The notes under the pieces are model-generated. The model did no database searches. It saw only the letters and a list, made by a program, of their open reading frames with translations, and was not told where the DNA came from. Positions 6,899 to 14,929 of a stretch of DNA of 19,027 nt are shown piece by piece. The position numbers were made by a program, and so were the translations under genes. Position 1 is the stretch's first letter. Each line of letters opens with the position of its first letter. Origin of the DNA: Nematocida ironsii (taxonomy: Eukaryota > Microsporidia); NCBI GenBank assembly GCA_001642415.1, contig LTDK01000084.1, forward strand, positions 1-19,027. Direction: 5' to 3'.

Positions 6899-8965
6899 AT
6901 GAAAATTATGAGTATAAAGAGAATCATGCAGAGTAGAGCAAAATATTCTATTGCGGTTATATGCTGTTTAGTAGGCAGTGCATGTCTAGGAATAGCCAAT
7001 GCATCGTATATAGAGACAAACCAAAATGAAGGAGAGAGGAGACAAGGATCAGACTTTAGCTATATTATGAACGAGTTGGAGAATAACTCAGATATAGCTG
7101 ATAATATTGTGAAATCCTTTATGGAGCTGCATAAAGAATTTAAAAATAGAAATGAGCTAACAGGCCAGCTATCACGGCAGCTCAATGCTGAAGGCGCAAC
7201 AATAATAAATTCAAAATATCCGCAGCCAGAAATAAGATCCAGCCAGAACACTTCTACAGTAGAGTCAGAGGATGAAAAAATAATCAAAAATTCATTGGCA
7301 CTTCTAGCAGGAAATTTCCTAAGAGTAGATAACTGCCGAGTGTGCTGTACATGTACACAAATATCATCAGGCATGGTTGGCGGAATTAAATCTAACTCTC
7401 GGTGCTGTAAGCAGTTTATAGATGAAATTGAAAGAATTCTTAATAAGCACTGCACACCAGCAATAAATGGAGGAAATGCAAACACGCCTGATGGAATTAT
7501 AAACAGTCTATTTAACAGGAATAACGTAGGTAGGTTTGCAGTGTCTGATATAGTCAAGAGAATTGTTGACATCCCAGCCACCCATGCAGTGCTTAAAACT
7601 TACCTTATTGTCTTACTGGATTCAATTCTAATGGATATGTGCAACAGATATGACTGTGATATGTGCCGAGCCCTCTACCAGGGAAATGGATTTATGATTT
7701 ACCGAGTTGTCAGAGCAGTGAGCCAGCACACGCAAGAGAGAGAAAGCCTTTCTCTTAGTGGTGGAATGCCCATGCTTATGAGAAACTTAGGGTCTCTTGA
7801 GGAAGTACACCAACTTCTTCTGGCTCTTAACAGCGTATTTACGTTAGTAAATCTAAATACAAGTGCCTTCAATATTTTCAATAATAATGCATTTATAGTT
7901 GGGAATAAAACATTGAATGAGGCTACAAAGCCTGCTGAAGTGCTCTCTAGAGTTCTTCAGAATGTGCTAGGCCTTTCTGTTGTTCTAAATATCGCGGATG
8001 GGATAGGAACTTACTGCTTTATGCAGCAGAATGGTGGTTTAATCCCAATTCCAAATATATATAATATGAGTACTATGGTATATGATGCAGTTAGAACCGC
8101 TGGTGTAAATACAACTAATATTATACAATATATAAGAGACTACACTGGCGGTAATTCAGAAGTGGAGCAAAGGGTTCTACACACATTACAAAGCGGCGGG
8201 GTTTGGCTTGATAGTACAATAAATGCTCAGGCAAATCTGGAGTTAACACATCAAATCCCTATTACCATTAAAATTAAATCCGATCCTAGCAGTCTTGTCA
8301 ACAGCCCCAAAGCATTCTCTACTGCTCAGACAGCATGTAAACAGGGTGGAAATGCACAGGGAGCATATGCACCTGTACAGTACAGCATACAATCCCGCTC
8401 TAACTCAAATTCAGAGGTTTATTCTAGCTGCAACAATACAGATTTATACTCTGCTTTCTGCCAGAAGAAAAACAAGCTTTCTGGAATGGCAGACCACCTT
8501 GCAAAGGCTTTAAACAACTGCGGCATGCAACAAGAGTTCCAGGTATCTTCTAAACCAAAGGGAATTCTTAAAAATGGGCAGGAAGCAAGAAAAGTACACT
8601 TCCAAGACACTCCATGCAGAAGTGCAGAACAAAGCAGCAACTATTTATTCACACAAAGTAGACATCAGATACCAATAAATAATAACCACTTAGTTATGTC
8701 AGCATTTGCCCCATATCATCAATTAGAAGGTGAAAGGCAAACTCAGCGGCCTGTAGTTCATAGTGGTGTAACAGTACCTGTTGTAGATAGCAGAGCGCGT
8801 GTAGTAAGATCCATCCCCACTAGCGCTCCGAAAGGCAGTGCTGATAAGAAAGGGTTTCAGCCAATCCACAAACAGCCAGTAACAGGAAGATGCTCTAAAT
8901 TGCATGCACCAACACCACTATATCCTGTCCAAAATTCTGGTTCTAACACCTATGGGTACCACTAA
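6899..8965 (+). CDS. Large secreted Cys-containing protein with tandem PP1-docking-like motifs
   Basis: A 688-residue protein with no family that I recognise. Residues 15-36 form a signal peptide (hydrophobic core SIAVICCLVGSACLGIANA, A-N-A exit); there is no later membrane span. Residues 146-185 have clustered cysteines (C-x2-CC-x-C, then CC at 169-170, then C185). A second set lies at 248-256 (C-x4-C-x2-C), suggesting disulfides or metal binding. Residues about 215-420 are leucine/isoleucine-rich and probably helical. From about 465 onward the chain is Ser/Gln/Asn-rich and likely disordered. Within it, GILK at 555-558 and KVHF at 565-568 reproduce the SILK plus RVxF pair used to dock protein phosphatase 1. 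A secreted effector is an inference. Starts at codons 4 (6908) or 10 (6926) are also possible given the close TATA box; codon 10 would give a tidier signal peptide. Confidence 0.75.
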   Translation: MKIMSIKRIMQSRAKYSIAVICCLVGSACLGIANASYIETNQNEGERRQGSDFSYIMNELENNSDIADNIVKSFMELHKEFKNRNELTGQLSRQLNAEGATIINSKYPQPEIRSSQNTSTVESEDEKIIKNSLALLAGNFLRVDNCRVCCTCTQISSGMVGGIKSNSRCCKQFIDEIERILNKHCTPAINGGNANTPDGIINSLFNRNNVGRFAVSDIVKRIVDIPATHAVLKTYLIVLLDSILMDMCNRYDCDMCRALYQGNGFMIYRVVRAVSQHTQERESLSLSGGMPMLMRNLGSLEEVHQLLLALNSVFTLVNLNTSAFNIFNNNAFIVGNKTLNEATKPAEVLSRVLQNVLGLSVVLNIADGIGTYCFMQQNGGLIPIPNIYNMSTMVYDAVRTAGVNTTNIIQYIRDYTGGNSEVEQRVLHTLQSGGVWLDSTINAQANLELTHQIPITIKIKSDPSSLVNSPKAFSTAQTACKQGGNAQGAYAPVQYSIQSRSNSNSEVYSSCNNTDLYSAFCQKKNKLSGMADHLAKALNNCGMQQEFQVSSKPKGILKNGQEARKVHFQDTPCRSAEQSSNYLFTQSRHQIPINNNHLVMSAFAPYHQLEGERQTQRPVVHSGVTVPVVDSRARVVRSIPTSAPKGSADKKGFQPIHKQPVTGRCSKLHAPTPLYPVQNSGSNTYGYH

Positions 8966-8975
8966 ATTAATAGCT

Positions 8976-8981
8976 AATAAA
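8976..8981 (+). terminator. Possible polyadenylation signal after large secreted-protein gene
   Basis: AATAAA lies 10 bases after the TAA stop. The position is plausible for a short 3' UTR, but the hexamer is common in this AT-rich sequence. Confidence 0.3.
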
Positions 8982-9261
8982 TAGTAAATGTAACTCTTTC
9001 TTTTCATGCATAAATACATTGTCCATATTCATTACATTAAATTGCCAATACTATGCGCACAAAGGGTCTAATTTACCAAAGATGGGTCTATATTACACTC
9101 TTCTATTTTTCCAGAACAAATATTTATCCATTATTAGCCATTTTCCTAAATGGGGAAATTTCATGCCTATAAATACATATGCGAATTTGCTCTTTAGCTA
9201 GAGATGGACAAGTACTTTGTAGTAAGTGGCTTAGTTTATATTAAGTTGGCTGAGGCAGATT

Positions 9262-9388
9262 CTTAGTATCATCTAGTCCGGTTACATGTGTAGCAGATGG
9301 CATACTGCACACACTAAAATCACCACCGGCTCTACTGTAGAGGACCATTTGGTGTGGGGGCCATGCTCATTGATGGCCCCGTTTTATT
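9262..9388 (+). ncRNA. Strong candidate for a structured non-coding RNA gene
   Basis: Bases 9271-9380 are 57 of 110 G or C, an abrupt island in very AT-rich DNA with no open frame. Three hairpins follow one another. H1 pairs 9287-9291 and 9293-9296 with 9305-9313 (9 bp, bulged A at 9292, eight-base loop). H2 pairs 9330-9333 with 9339-9342, and may extend through 9321-9324 with 9351-9354. H3 pairs 9357-9364 perfectly with 9373-9380 (8 bp, GC-rich). H3 is directly followed by GTTTTATTTT (9381-9390), a good polymerase III stop that sets the plus strand. A TATA-like box at 9235-9242 would place the start near 9262. An alternative stem joins 9275-9282 to 9325-9331. I could not match it to U3, U6, SRP, RNase P/MRP or tRNA. 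The 5' end is approximate. Confidence 0.55.
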
Positions 9389-9390
9389 TT

Positions 9391-9683
9391 AACTTCTTTG
9401 TAATATATACGCAATAATACACAGTGTATACCTTGAAATATATAGATGCGCTGGTTCTAATAGACTTCTTGAAAAGCTCATAAATAGATTATAATAGAAC
9501 TATTATATAATGCTACTAACAAATTAAGTCTATATAGAATTTTATTAAGAGCTAGTCAGTTATTAATATACCGCTCTTTTCACTCAGCAGCATATAACTT
9601 ATAAGTGAATTGTTAAGACATTCTATTTATATTTAAATTATTTAACTAAGCGGAACATAATATGTTTCCTTTGATTTTTTAGA
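9391..9683. other. AT-rich spacer between RNA candidate and membrane-protein gene
   Basis: No reading frame or fold stands out. This spacer serves as the 3' flank of the minus-strand gene that ends at 9684. The preceding part (8982-9261) likewise holds only a 60-residue frame at 9019-9201 with no protein character. Confidence 0.3.
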
Positions 9684-10385
9684 TCATGTACATTTATATA
9701 AAGATGGAAACCACCTACAAATAAACCTATACGGCTGCTGCAACATCCAAAAAACATTCCCAGCATATGCAAATAGAATAAAAAAGCATAGTATAAAGCA
9801 TAGGATCTCTCCTACCATCACCTGCCAAAAATAACTCATGCGTTTTGTTGTTTTATACATAAGATACATAATCTTAATAGAAATGTAGAATGATATTAGA
9901 AGATATATGGATATTACAAAAATAAAAGACAAGATATAGAGTATAAATAGATGGATGTAAGAATCTTGTATACCTACCATATCACTCGAATTAATATACT
10001 CTATAAGCGGATTATATACAAAAATCTCAAACATAAATAGAACAAACATTTCTACAAGTATAGCACCAACCAGTTGCCTTGTATTTCTATAGGCTATTTC
10101 CTTGCATAGCATAGAGTATATAGTAAAGGCAAATAGAATTGCTTGATGTGATTGTATAATATTTAAAGTTGCTCTTGCCTCTTGTAATATAAGAGTTAGA
10201 TCTTCTCTTTTAGATAGATAATTAGCTCTTTCTATGCAGTGGAGCACAGTAAAAAGGATTCTGTTAAATGAAAAAATAATAATAAGCCTTGTCTCATTGA
10301 AACATATATTTGTTACTAGGTTATACATTACTAAAAGAACTCTGCATATTTTTATACATATATTAGTATCATTGGATGGTGCCAT
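9684..10385 (-). CDS. Multi-pass membrane protein of unknown function
   Basis: A 233-residue hydrophobic protein. Probable membrane spans are at residues about 33-50, 80-97, 104-126, 145-172 and 190-209, giving four or five passes. Short charged loops separate them (RANYLSKRED at 53-62, KTTKRM at 178-183). There is no cleavable signal peptide; the first 20 residues contain two cysteines and are only mildly hydrophobic. No transporter or enzyme motif was recognised. The ATG lies at the right end, with AT-rich DNA upstream, and the frame ends at TGA. Length and alternating hydrophobic/charged segments argue for a real gene rather than an AT-rich shadow. It is probably lineage-specific. Confidence 0.6.
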   Translation of the reverse strand: MAPSNDTNICIKICRVLLVMYNLVTNICFNETRLIIIFSFNRILFTVLHCIERANYLSKREDLTLILQEARATLNIIQSHQAILFAFTIYSMLCKEIAYRNTRQLVGAILVEMFVLFMFEIFVYNPLIEYINSSDMVGIQDSYIHLFILYILSFIFVISIYLLISFYISIKIMYLMYKTTKRMSYFWQVMVGEILCFILCFFILFAYAGNVFWMLQQPYRFICRWFPSLYKCT

Positions 10386-11124
10386 TACTTGTGCTATAAA
10401 AAATTTTAATATTTAAGTATAGTATGCCAAGCAGTTGGTATCTATATTCTTTTTATTATTAAATGTGGCATTTACTCTAAAGTAGTAATCCGAAATTTTT
10501 ATAGATCAATAGTGTTTAGTTGTAGTAGAATTCATTATTTGATAGAAAAATGCCAGGTTTATACATATATAATGTGCCGGGTATTCTATTATTAAGTGTT
10601 AGCACTATAATATGGAAGAATCAACTATTTTAAAAATTTAAAATATTTTTAGTTAGAAAGAAGCTCTTTCACATTCTATAATTATAGCTCAAACTATCAA
10701 AAAGTAATTTGTACACTTATTTTATTATAGTTTGAGCTATAATTATAAAATGTGGAAATTAAATCTGTATAGATACCGAAGTAACAAAAATATAGATATA
10801 AGTATTGTTTCTATCATACGAGGAACTATGTCTAATGTTGAAGCCTCATAAACATGCCTGCGAAGTCTTATAGAGCTGTTAGAATTGGAAATGTAAGTTA
10901 TATAAGACGAGAATAATAAAAAAGTTTAATGAGTCTTAATAATGCACATGGAAGTAACCAACTATAAGTAATAAAAATTCTAGTTAACTTATATGTTTAA
11001 TGGATTTTTACAGTCAAAGAGATTGCATTCTATTCCAGGTATTGAAAAATCTAGCAGTCTACTAAAATATGCGCTATGCAGGATTAAATTAAAAATACCA
11101 TCTTTATAAGCAATATAATATGCG
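10386..11124. other. Intergenic region containing a long inverted repeat
   Basis: 739 bases without a credible gene on either strand. The only structure of note is the inverted repeat at 10670-10754, described separately. The region separates two minus-strand membrane-protein genes, so it should contain the promoter of the gene ending at 9684 and the 3' end of the gene at 11125-11751. Confidence 0.4.
10670..10754. repeat. Near-perfect 28-bp inverted repeat with 29-base loop
   Basis: Bases 10670-10697 are the reverse complement of 10727-10754 with one mismatch in 28 (C at 10676 against T expected). The spacer 10698-10726 is AT-rich. The inner part of each arm contains AGCTCAAACTAT or its complement, so the pairing is not just AT-repeat noise. 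This could be a small MITE-like element or solo terminal-repeat remnant, or a transcribed hairpin. No clear target-site duplication flanks it, and no second copy was seen in the window. Confidence 0.65.
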
Positions 11125-11751
11125 CTATTTGTCAGCAGTGCTGGTATTCTTATATTCTATTGCAAGCAGTTTTTGAACTACTGGCTTTTCTGCTATATGC
11201 CCGGTGGGTGGGTTATTGTTATTCTCTGCTGCATCATCCAAATGAGAACTCTCATTTGGATTCCAGATGCTATTAAAAACGAAATATATATAACTGGCTA
11301 TAGAGATGGGTATATTTAGCGCTTTCTCTAGCATTCCTTTTGAGTCCTGCGGCGACTTTTCATTTACATCTAGTTTTGTCTGATTCTGTTCTGGTTCTGT
11401 TATATTTGCCTTTTCGCCATCCATTAGGCCTGCATTGCTGTTTTTATCATTCCAAGATTCAACAGAGTAATACACGGATTCACAATCGCTTGTGTCTTGC
11501 TCTATTTTCTTTGTCTCTACCCATGGGGCATGTATTGGACTTCTGTTTATACTATCGGCTAGTATAGACCACTCCGACTCTAACTCTATTTCATCACTTT
11601 CCGTGCTATAGTTGCTGTCTTCTGAGTCAGTATCTTCACTTCTTCGATTTCCCGCAGTTATAAAGAATAATAAAATTGTTATTCCTAAACCTAGGGCTAC
11701 AATGGAGTATATTGCTATGTTTCTGTATTTCTTATCTATTACTCCTTTCAT
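11125..11751 (-). CDS. Signal-anchor protein with acidic low-complexity domain
   Basis: A 208-residue protein of unknown family. Residues 11-33 (NIAIYSIVALGLGITILLFF and onward) form an N-terminal membrane anchor preceded by MKGVIDKKYR; with no clear cleavage site, a signal anchor is likely. Residues 36-60 are Ser/Asp/Glu-rich (RRSEDTDSEDSNYSTESDE). The middle, about 80-135, is polar and acidic. A second moderately hydrophobic stretch is at 147-163 (IPISIASYIYFVFNSIW) and could be another membrane span or an amphipathic helix. The tail is Asn/Pro-rich, then charged. No catalytic motif is visible. It probably faces the ER, plasma membrane or spore surface; this is inferred. The start is the ATG whose downstream codons give the anchor. 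Confidence 0.6.
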   Translation of the reverse strand: MKGVIDKKYRNIAIYSIVALGLGITILLFFITAGNRRSEDTDSEDSNYSTESDEIELESEWSILADSINRSPIHAPWVETKKIEQDTSDCESVYYSVESWNDKNSNAGLMDGEKANITEPEQNQTKLDVNEKSPQDSKGMLEKALNIPISIASYIYFVFNSIWNPNESSHLDDAAENNNNPPTGHIAEKPVVQKLLAIEYKNTSTADK

Positions 11752-12360
11752 TTTAGAATTTTATTTTAAAAGTAATATGCTAAAATTTTATTATTTTAAT
11801 AAAAATTGATAATGTATTCTCCTTAACAGTGTATATTAATATTAGTTCACATAAAATAAAAATAAAAATGGTTTCTTGCTACGAATGAAGGATAGACGCT
11901 TTTATATAAAAATATTTATTATTTTAAAGAAAAAGAACTATTGTAGAGTTTTCCTACACAGAATAAAAGAAAAGTAAAATAGGCAATATAACACTCTCAT
12001 ATTTAAGACAGTTTATAGTTTTATTATATTATTAAAACATTCTATTTCTTTCAAAGCATTGATTGTTTTATATAAAGATTGTGTGAGGCTCTTAGATTTT
12101 TGCTGAAGCATATTCTTACATTTATTATAGCAATGTTTCATTTGTGTTGTATGGTAGTGTAGTTGTGCCTTTTGGGCTCTTTTATTTCTTTTTAGGTTAT
12201 TTCTTAATGGATATGCTTATACTATGTTGTACAAATAGCTAGAAGAAGTAAAAATAGCTTATTATATTTTGAATTATAAATAATTTTGTCTGAATATTGG
12301 TATTATAAATTATGGTTGAATATATTTATAATAAAATTAGCACACTTATAAATAATATAT

Positions 12361-12654
12361 TCACTTTGCTACATTGAGAAAAATAGTGGCTAATATATGC
12401 ACTCTGCTGCTAGAAAGGAAGGAAAACAAGTAGAAAAATATTTTGAATTTTAGCATTATTGAATATATAAAGACTAGCCAATATATATTTTTAGACAGAG
12501 TGGAAATAATAATAATAATAGTGCTACTAGTTTTACACAAAAGACAATAATTTAAGTAAACAATGCTTTGTATATAACACAAGCAGGCGCACAGCAGCAC
12601 AAAGAGCACCAATAACAAGCCATATAACCCGAAATATAAAGCACACATGTACAT
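12361..12654 (-). CDS. Doubtful small hydrophobic protein
   Basis: A 97-residue frame with an ATG. The translation has hydrophobic blocks at about residues 6-31 (including LYGLLLVLFVLLCACLCYI), 45-52 (a run of isoleucines encoded by an AAT triplet repeat) and 58-93. A TATAAATT-like sequence lies about 20-30 bases upstream on the minus strand. In AT-rich DNA, T-rich frames routinely translate into Phe/Leu/Ile-rich sequence, and the Ile run comes from a simple repeat, so this may well be spurious. If real, it would be a two- or three-pass small membrane protein of unknown role. Confidence 0.2.
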   Translation of the reverse strand: MYMCALYFGLYGLLLVLFVLLCACLCYIQSIVYLNYCLLCKTSSTIIIIISTLSKNIYWLVFIYSIMLKFKIFFYLFSFLSSSRVHILATIFLNVAK

Positions 12655-12815
12655 TGTACAATTTATACACAGAACATCTCTATTATATTGGTGCGTTTTT
12701 GTGCTTTCTGTGCATAGTGAAGAAAGGATGTGCTAGTTTAATCACATTTATATGTATTGTTGAGTGGAAGTGAAAACTAAAAGAAAACTTTCAAATTGTT
12801 CTGGATATTTCCTTG

Positions 12816-12826
12816 TATATAAATAA
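12816..12826 (+). promoter_or_regulatory. TATA-like box of the Hsp110 gene
   Basis: TATATAAATAA ends 18 bases before the ATG and is followed by a run of ten T residues directly abutting the start codon. Transcripts from it would have almost no 5' UTR, as is common in microsporidia. Confidence 0.5.
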
Positions 12827-12844
12827 ACGTATTATTTTTTTTTT

Positions 12845-14929
12845 ATGAAGATTCTTTCCATAGATTTAGGAAGTTATAAAACAGTATTAGCATCATCAGA
12901 CACATCAGCTGGTGAAGTTATTCTGAATGAAACCGGAGGACGAAGCACCAAAATGGCAATAGACTATAGAAACAAGACAAGAATATTCGGAAATGTCAAT
13001 GTCTCCTGTAAAGACAGAGAACAGGTAGCAGAAAGCATAAGAAGTGAAATAGATGCTCTTGCAGATGAGATGATAAAAAAGGGAACTGAAAAGGTAAATA
13101 TACCGCGCAAGTCTCATGTATATGCGCTCTTAAACCATGTAATTATACATTATGCAACCACAAGGGGGATTTCTATAAACCAGCTGGAAATAGAGATAAT
13201 AGTTCCAGAAACATACACACAGCTGCATAAGAACATTCTTATTAAAATACTTGAACTGATCAATCCAAAGATGGAAGTGCAGTGCATTTCAGACTCAGTT
13301 GCACTATGTGCCTACTATGCAAGTAAAAGACCATCAGAGGAAACAACCCCGGTGGTATTTGTTGATGTAGGACACAGTAAGTCCACCCTCACTGCTGCAT
13401 ATATAAGAAATGAAGAAATAAGTATTGTAAAGAAGGCCACACTAAATGTGGGAGGACAGGCAATAACAGAACATCTTATAAAAAAGATATACAGCGGAGT
13501 TGACAAGAACATACCAGAGCTTTTTAGCCAGGAAGAGTTTACCATAAGAAACTTAAAGAAGATAGAGTGGATAAAAGCCGCTATATTAGGACTTACTTCT
13601 GTTACCGCCCAGGTGGATATATCATACGATCGGTCAATTGACGTAACTATAAGAAAAGATGATATAGAAGAGGTGGCAGGGGCGTTTGCAGAGCTAGGGC
13701 CTAGAGTACAGGATATGATAAATACTCTTAATAATACAAGTAGTGAGCAGGAGGTGAATATAGAAATGACTGGGGGGTCATCCAAAATATTCTTCATTGA
13801 AGAAATTATACGGAATATTATTGGAAAAAAGCCTAATGTGCATTTAAATGCCGATGAATCAGTAGCTCTAGGGGGTGTATACAGAAGGCTTATGGAAAGC
13901 CCATTCCACCGATTTAGATACGATCCTGTGATCAGAGACACTATTTCTTATTCCTACAATATAGCAATACTGAGCAATGATGCTGCGCCAAGATCTATAA
14001 TGGTATTTAAGGAGGGAACATCATTTGTAAAAGACAAGAAGCTGAAGATAGTTGGAAAGAAGCATGACCCATCAATAGTTTTAGAGCAATGCCCAAGGAA
14101 AACTGTACAGATTACAAAAATAACAGAGGCCAGCCAAATTATTCTTTTATCTGGCAACTGCCCGGTGTACTCATTAAAGCTCAAAGAACCAGCAGCTGCA
14201 GAGCCATCAGAGGATGGCAAGGAGGCGCCCAAGAAGCCCAAAAACACCGACAGTCAGAGAACAGTTAAAATGATTATGTCTTTGACATCGGACGGCGGTG
14301 TTGAAATATCCTCAGAGGATGTAGAAATGGTCAGCTTGGTTGACATGCTGAACACTGCCTCTTTAAAGAACGCCGAAGACACTTATTTAAGCAAAGAACG
14401 TGCTATAAGAGAGATAGAGGCTAAGATTAATACAATACAGGCGGGCATATACAATGCAATTGAACTTTTATCTGACAGCTTGGCATGCCTTCCTTCTGCA
14501 GAAAAAGTAACAGAAAGCCTTTGGGAGTACTCACAGACTATTGAGACCATGGCATCAACCGCAAAGAGTATGCAAGAGGTAATTGCCTTTGAAGAAGGGC
14601 TTGACAAAAACGTCCCTTTAGAAAGTGAGTGGGCAGAGCACATAAGAAAACACATTGCAATTCAAATGGAGAAGTATAGTGTTGAGTTACGGCCACTTCC
14701 ATATCCAGGAATCATTAATCTTTACAATGTAGACGCCCGAATACAGTCTGAAACGCTTAAGGAGTTGGAAAGAAAGGAAAGACAGAGACAGTATGAGGAA
14801 GAGCGGAAAAAGCGCGAGGAAGAAAGGCAGCGACAGATTGTAGAGCAGGCAAAGATGGCAGAGCAAGAAGCACAGGCTGATGCAAACGAGCAAAAGGTTC
14901 AAGAAGAAAACCAACAGCCTAGCAAGTAG
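12845..14929 (+). CDS. SSE1: Hsp110/Sse1-type Hsp70-family chaperone
   Basis: A 694-residue Hsp70-superfamily protein, close in length to fungal Sse1. The phosphate-1 loop is at residues 4-16 (LSIDLGSYKTVLA), phosphate-2 at 171-184 (VFVDVGHSKSTLTA) and the adenosine motif at 307-321 (EMTGGSSKIFFIEEI). The block at 334-353 (LNADESVALGGVYRRLMESP) ends the nucleotide-binding domain. The VDVGHS form and the N-E-x-x-x-R-S-T segment at 28-35 fit Hsp110 rather than canonical Hsp70. There is no signal peptide or ER-retention tail, so it should be cytosolic. Hsp110 acts as nucleotide-exchange factor for Hsp70 and holds unfolded clients. A Lys/Pro/Glu-rich loop at about 455-482 interrupts the beta domain, as expected for this subfamily. 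The C terminus (about 636-694) is a highly charged Glu/Arg/Gln helix. The nucleotide-binding domain appears slightly shortened. ER Lhs1/Hyou1 is excluded by the missing signal peptide. Confidence 0.88.
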   Translation: MKILSIDLGSYKTVLASSDTSAGEVILNETGGRSTKMAIDYRNKTRIFGNVNVSCKDREQVAESIRSEIDALADEMIKKGTEKVNIPRKSHVYALLNHVIIHYATTRGISINQLEIEIIVPETYTQLHKNILIKILELINPKMEVQCISDSVALCAYYASKRPSEETTPVVFVDVGHSKSTLTAAYIRNEEISIVKKATLNVGGQAITEHLIKKIYSGVDKNIPELFSQEEFTIRNLKKIEWIKAAILGLTSVTAQVDISYDRSIDVTIRKDDIEEVAGAFAELGPRVQDMINTLNNTSSEQEVNIEMTGGSSKIFFIEEIIRNIIGKKPNVHLNADESVALGGVYRRLMESPFHRFRYDPVIRDTISYSYNIAILSNDAAPRSIMVFKEGTSFVKDKKLKIVGKKHDPSIVLEQCPRKTVQITKITEASQIILLSGNCPVYSLKLKEPAAAEPSEDGKEAPKKPKNTDSQRTVKMIMSLTSDGGVEISSEDVEMVSLVDMLNTASLKNAEDTYLSKERAIREIEAKINTIQAGIYNAIELLSDSLACLPSAEKVTESLWEYSQTIETMASTAKSMQEVIAFEEGLDKNVPLESEWAEHIRKHIAIQMEKYSVELRPLPYPGIINLYNVDARIQSETLKELERKERQRQYEEERKKREEERQRQIVEQAKMAEQEAQADANEQKVQEENQQPSK

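Larger units (their letters stand above)
11752..12844. other. AT-rich intergenic region with one weak small frame
   Basis: About 1.1 kb between the signal-anchor gene and the Hsp110 gene. It is mostly poly-A/T and AT-repeat-like sequence, including an AAT triplet run at about 12505-12520. One minus-strand frame of 97 codons (12361-12654) is listed separately as doubtful. The right end carries the TATA-like box of the Hsp110 gene. Confidence 0.35.

Noticed and set aside
9019..9201. 60-residue plus-strand frame after the large secreted-protein gene
   Set aside because: Short, with no recognisable features. It lies in a probable 3' flank.
9311..9380. Short resemblances to U6 snRNA (ACTAAAAT and ATGGCCCC) in the RNA candidate
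   Set aside because: The ACAGAGA box and AGC triad are missing, the two shared pieces are in the wrong spacing, and ATGGCCCC is one arm of a perfect local hairpin. Treated as coincidence.
13315..13941. 208-residue minus-strand frame opposite the Hsp110 gene
   Set aside because: It is the antisense shadow of a confidently identified coding sequence. The same applies to the minus-strand frames at 7060-7581, 13954-14247 and 14383-14655.
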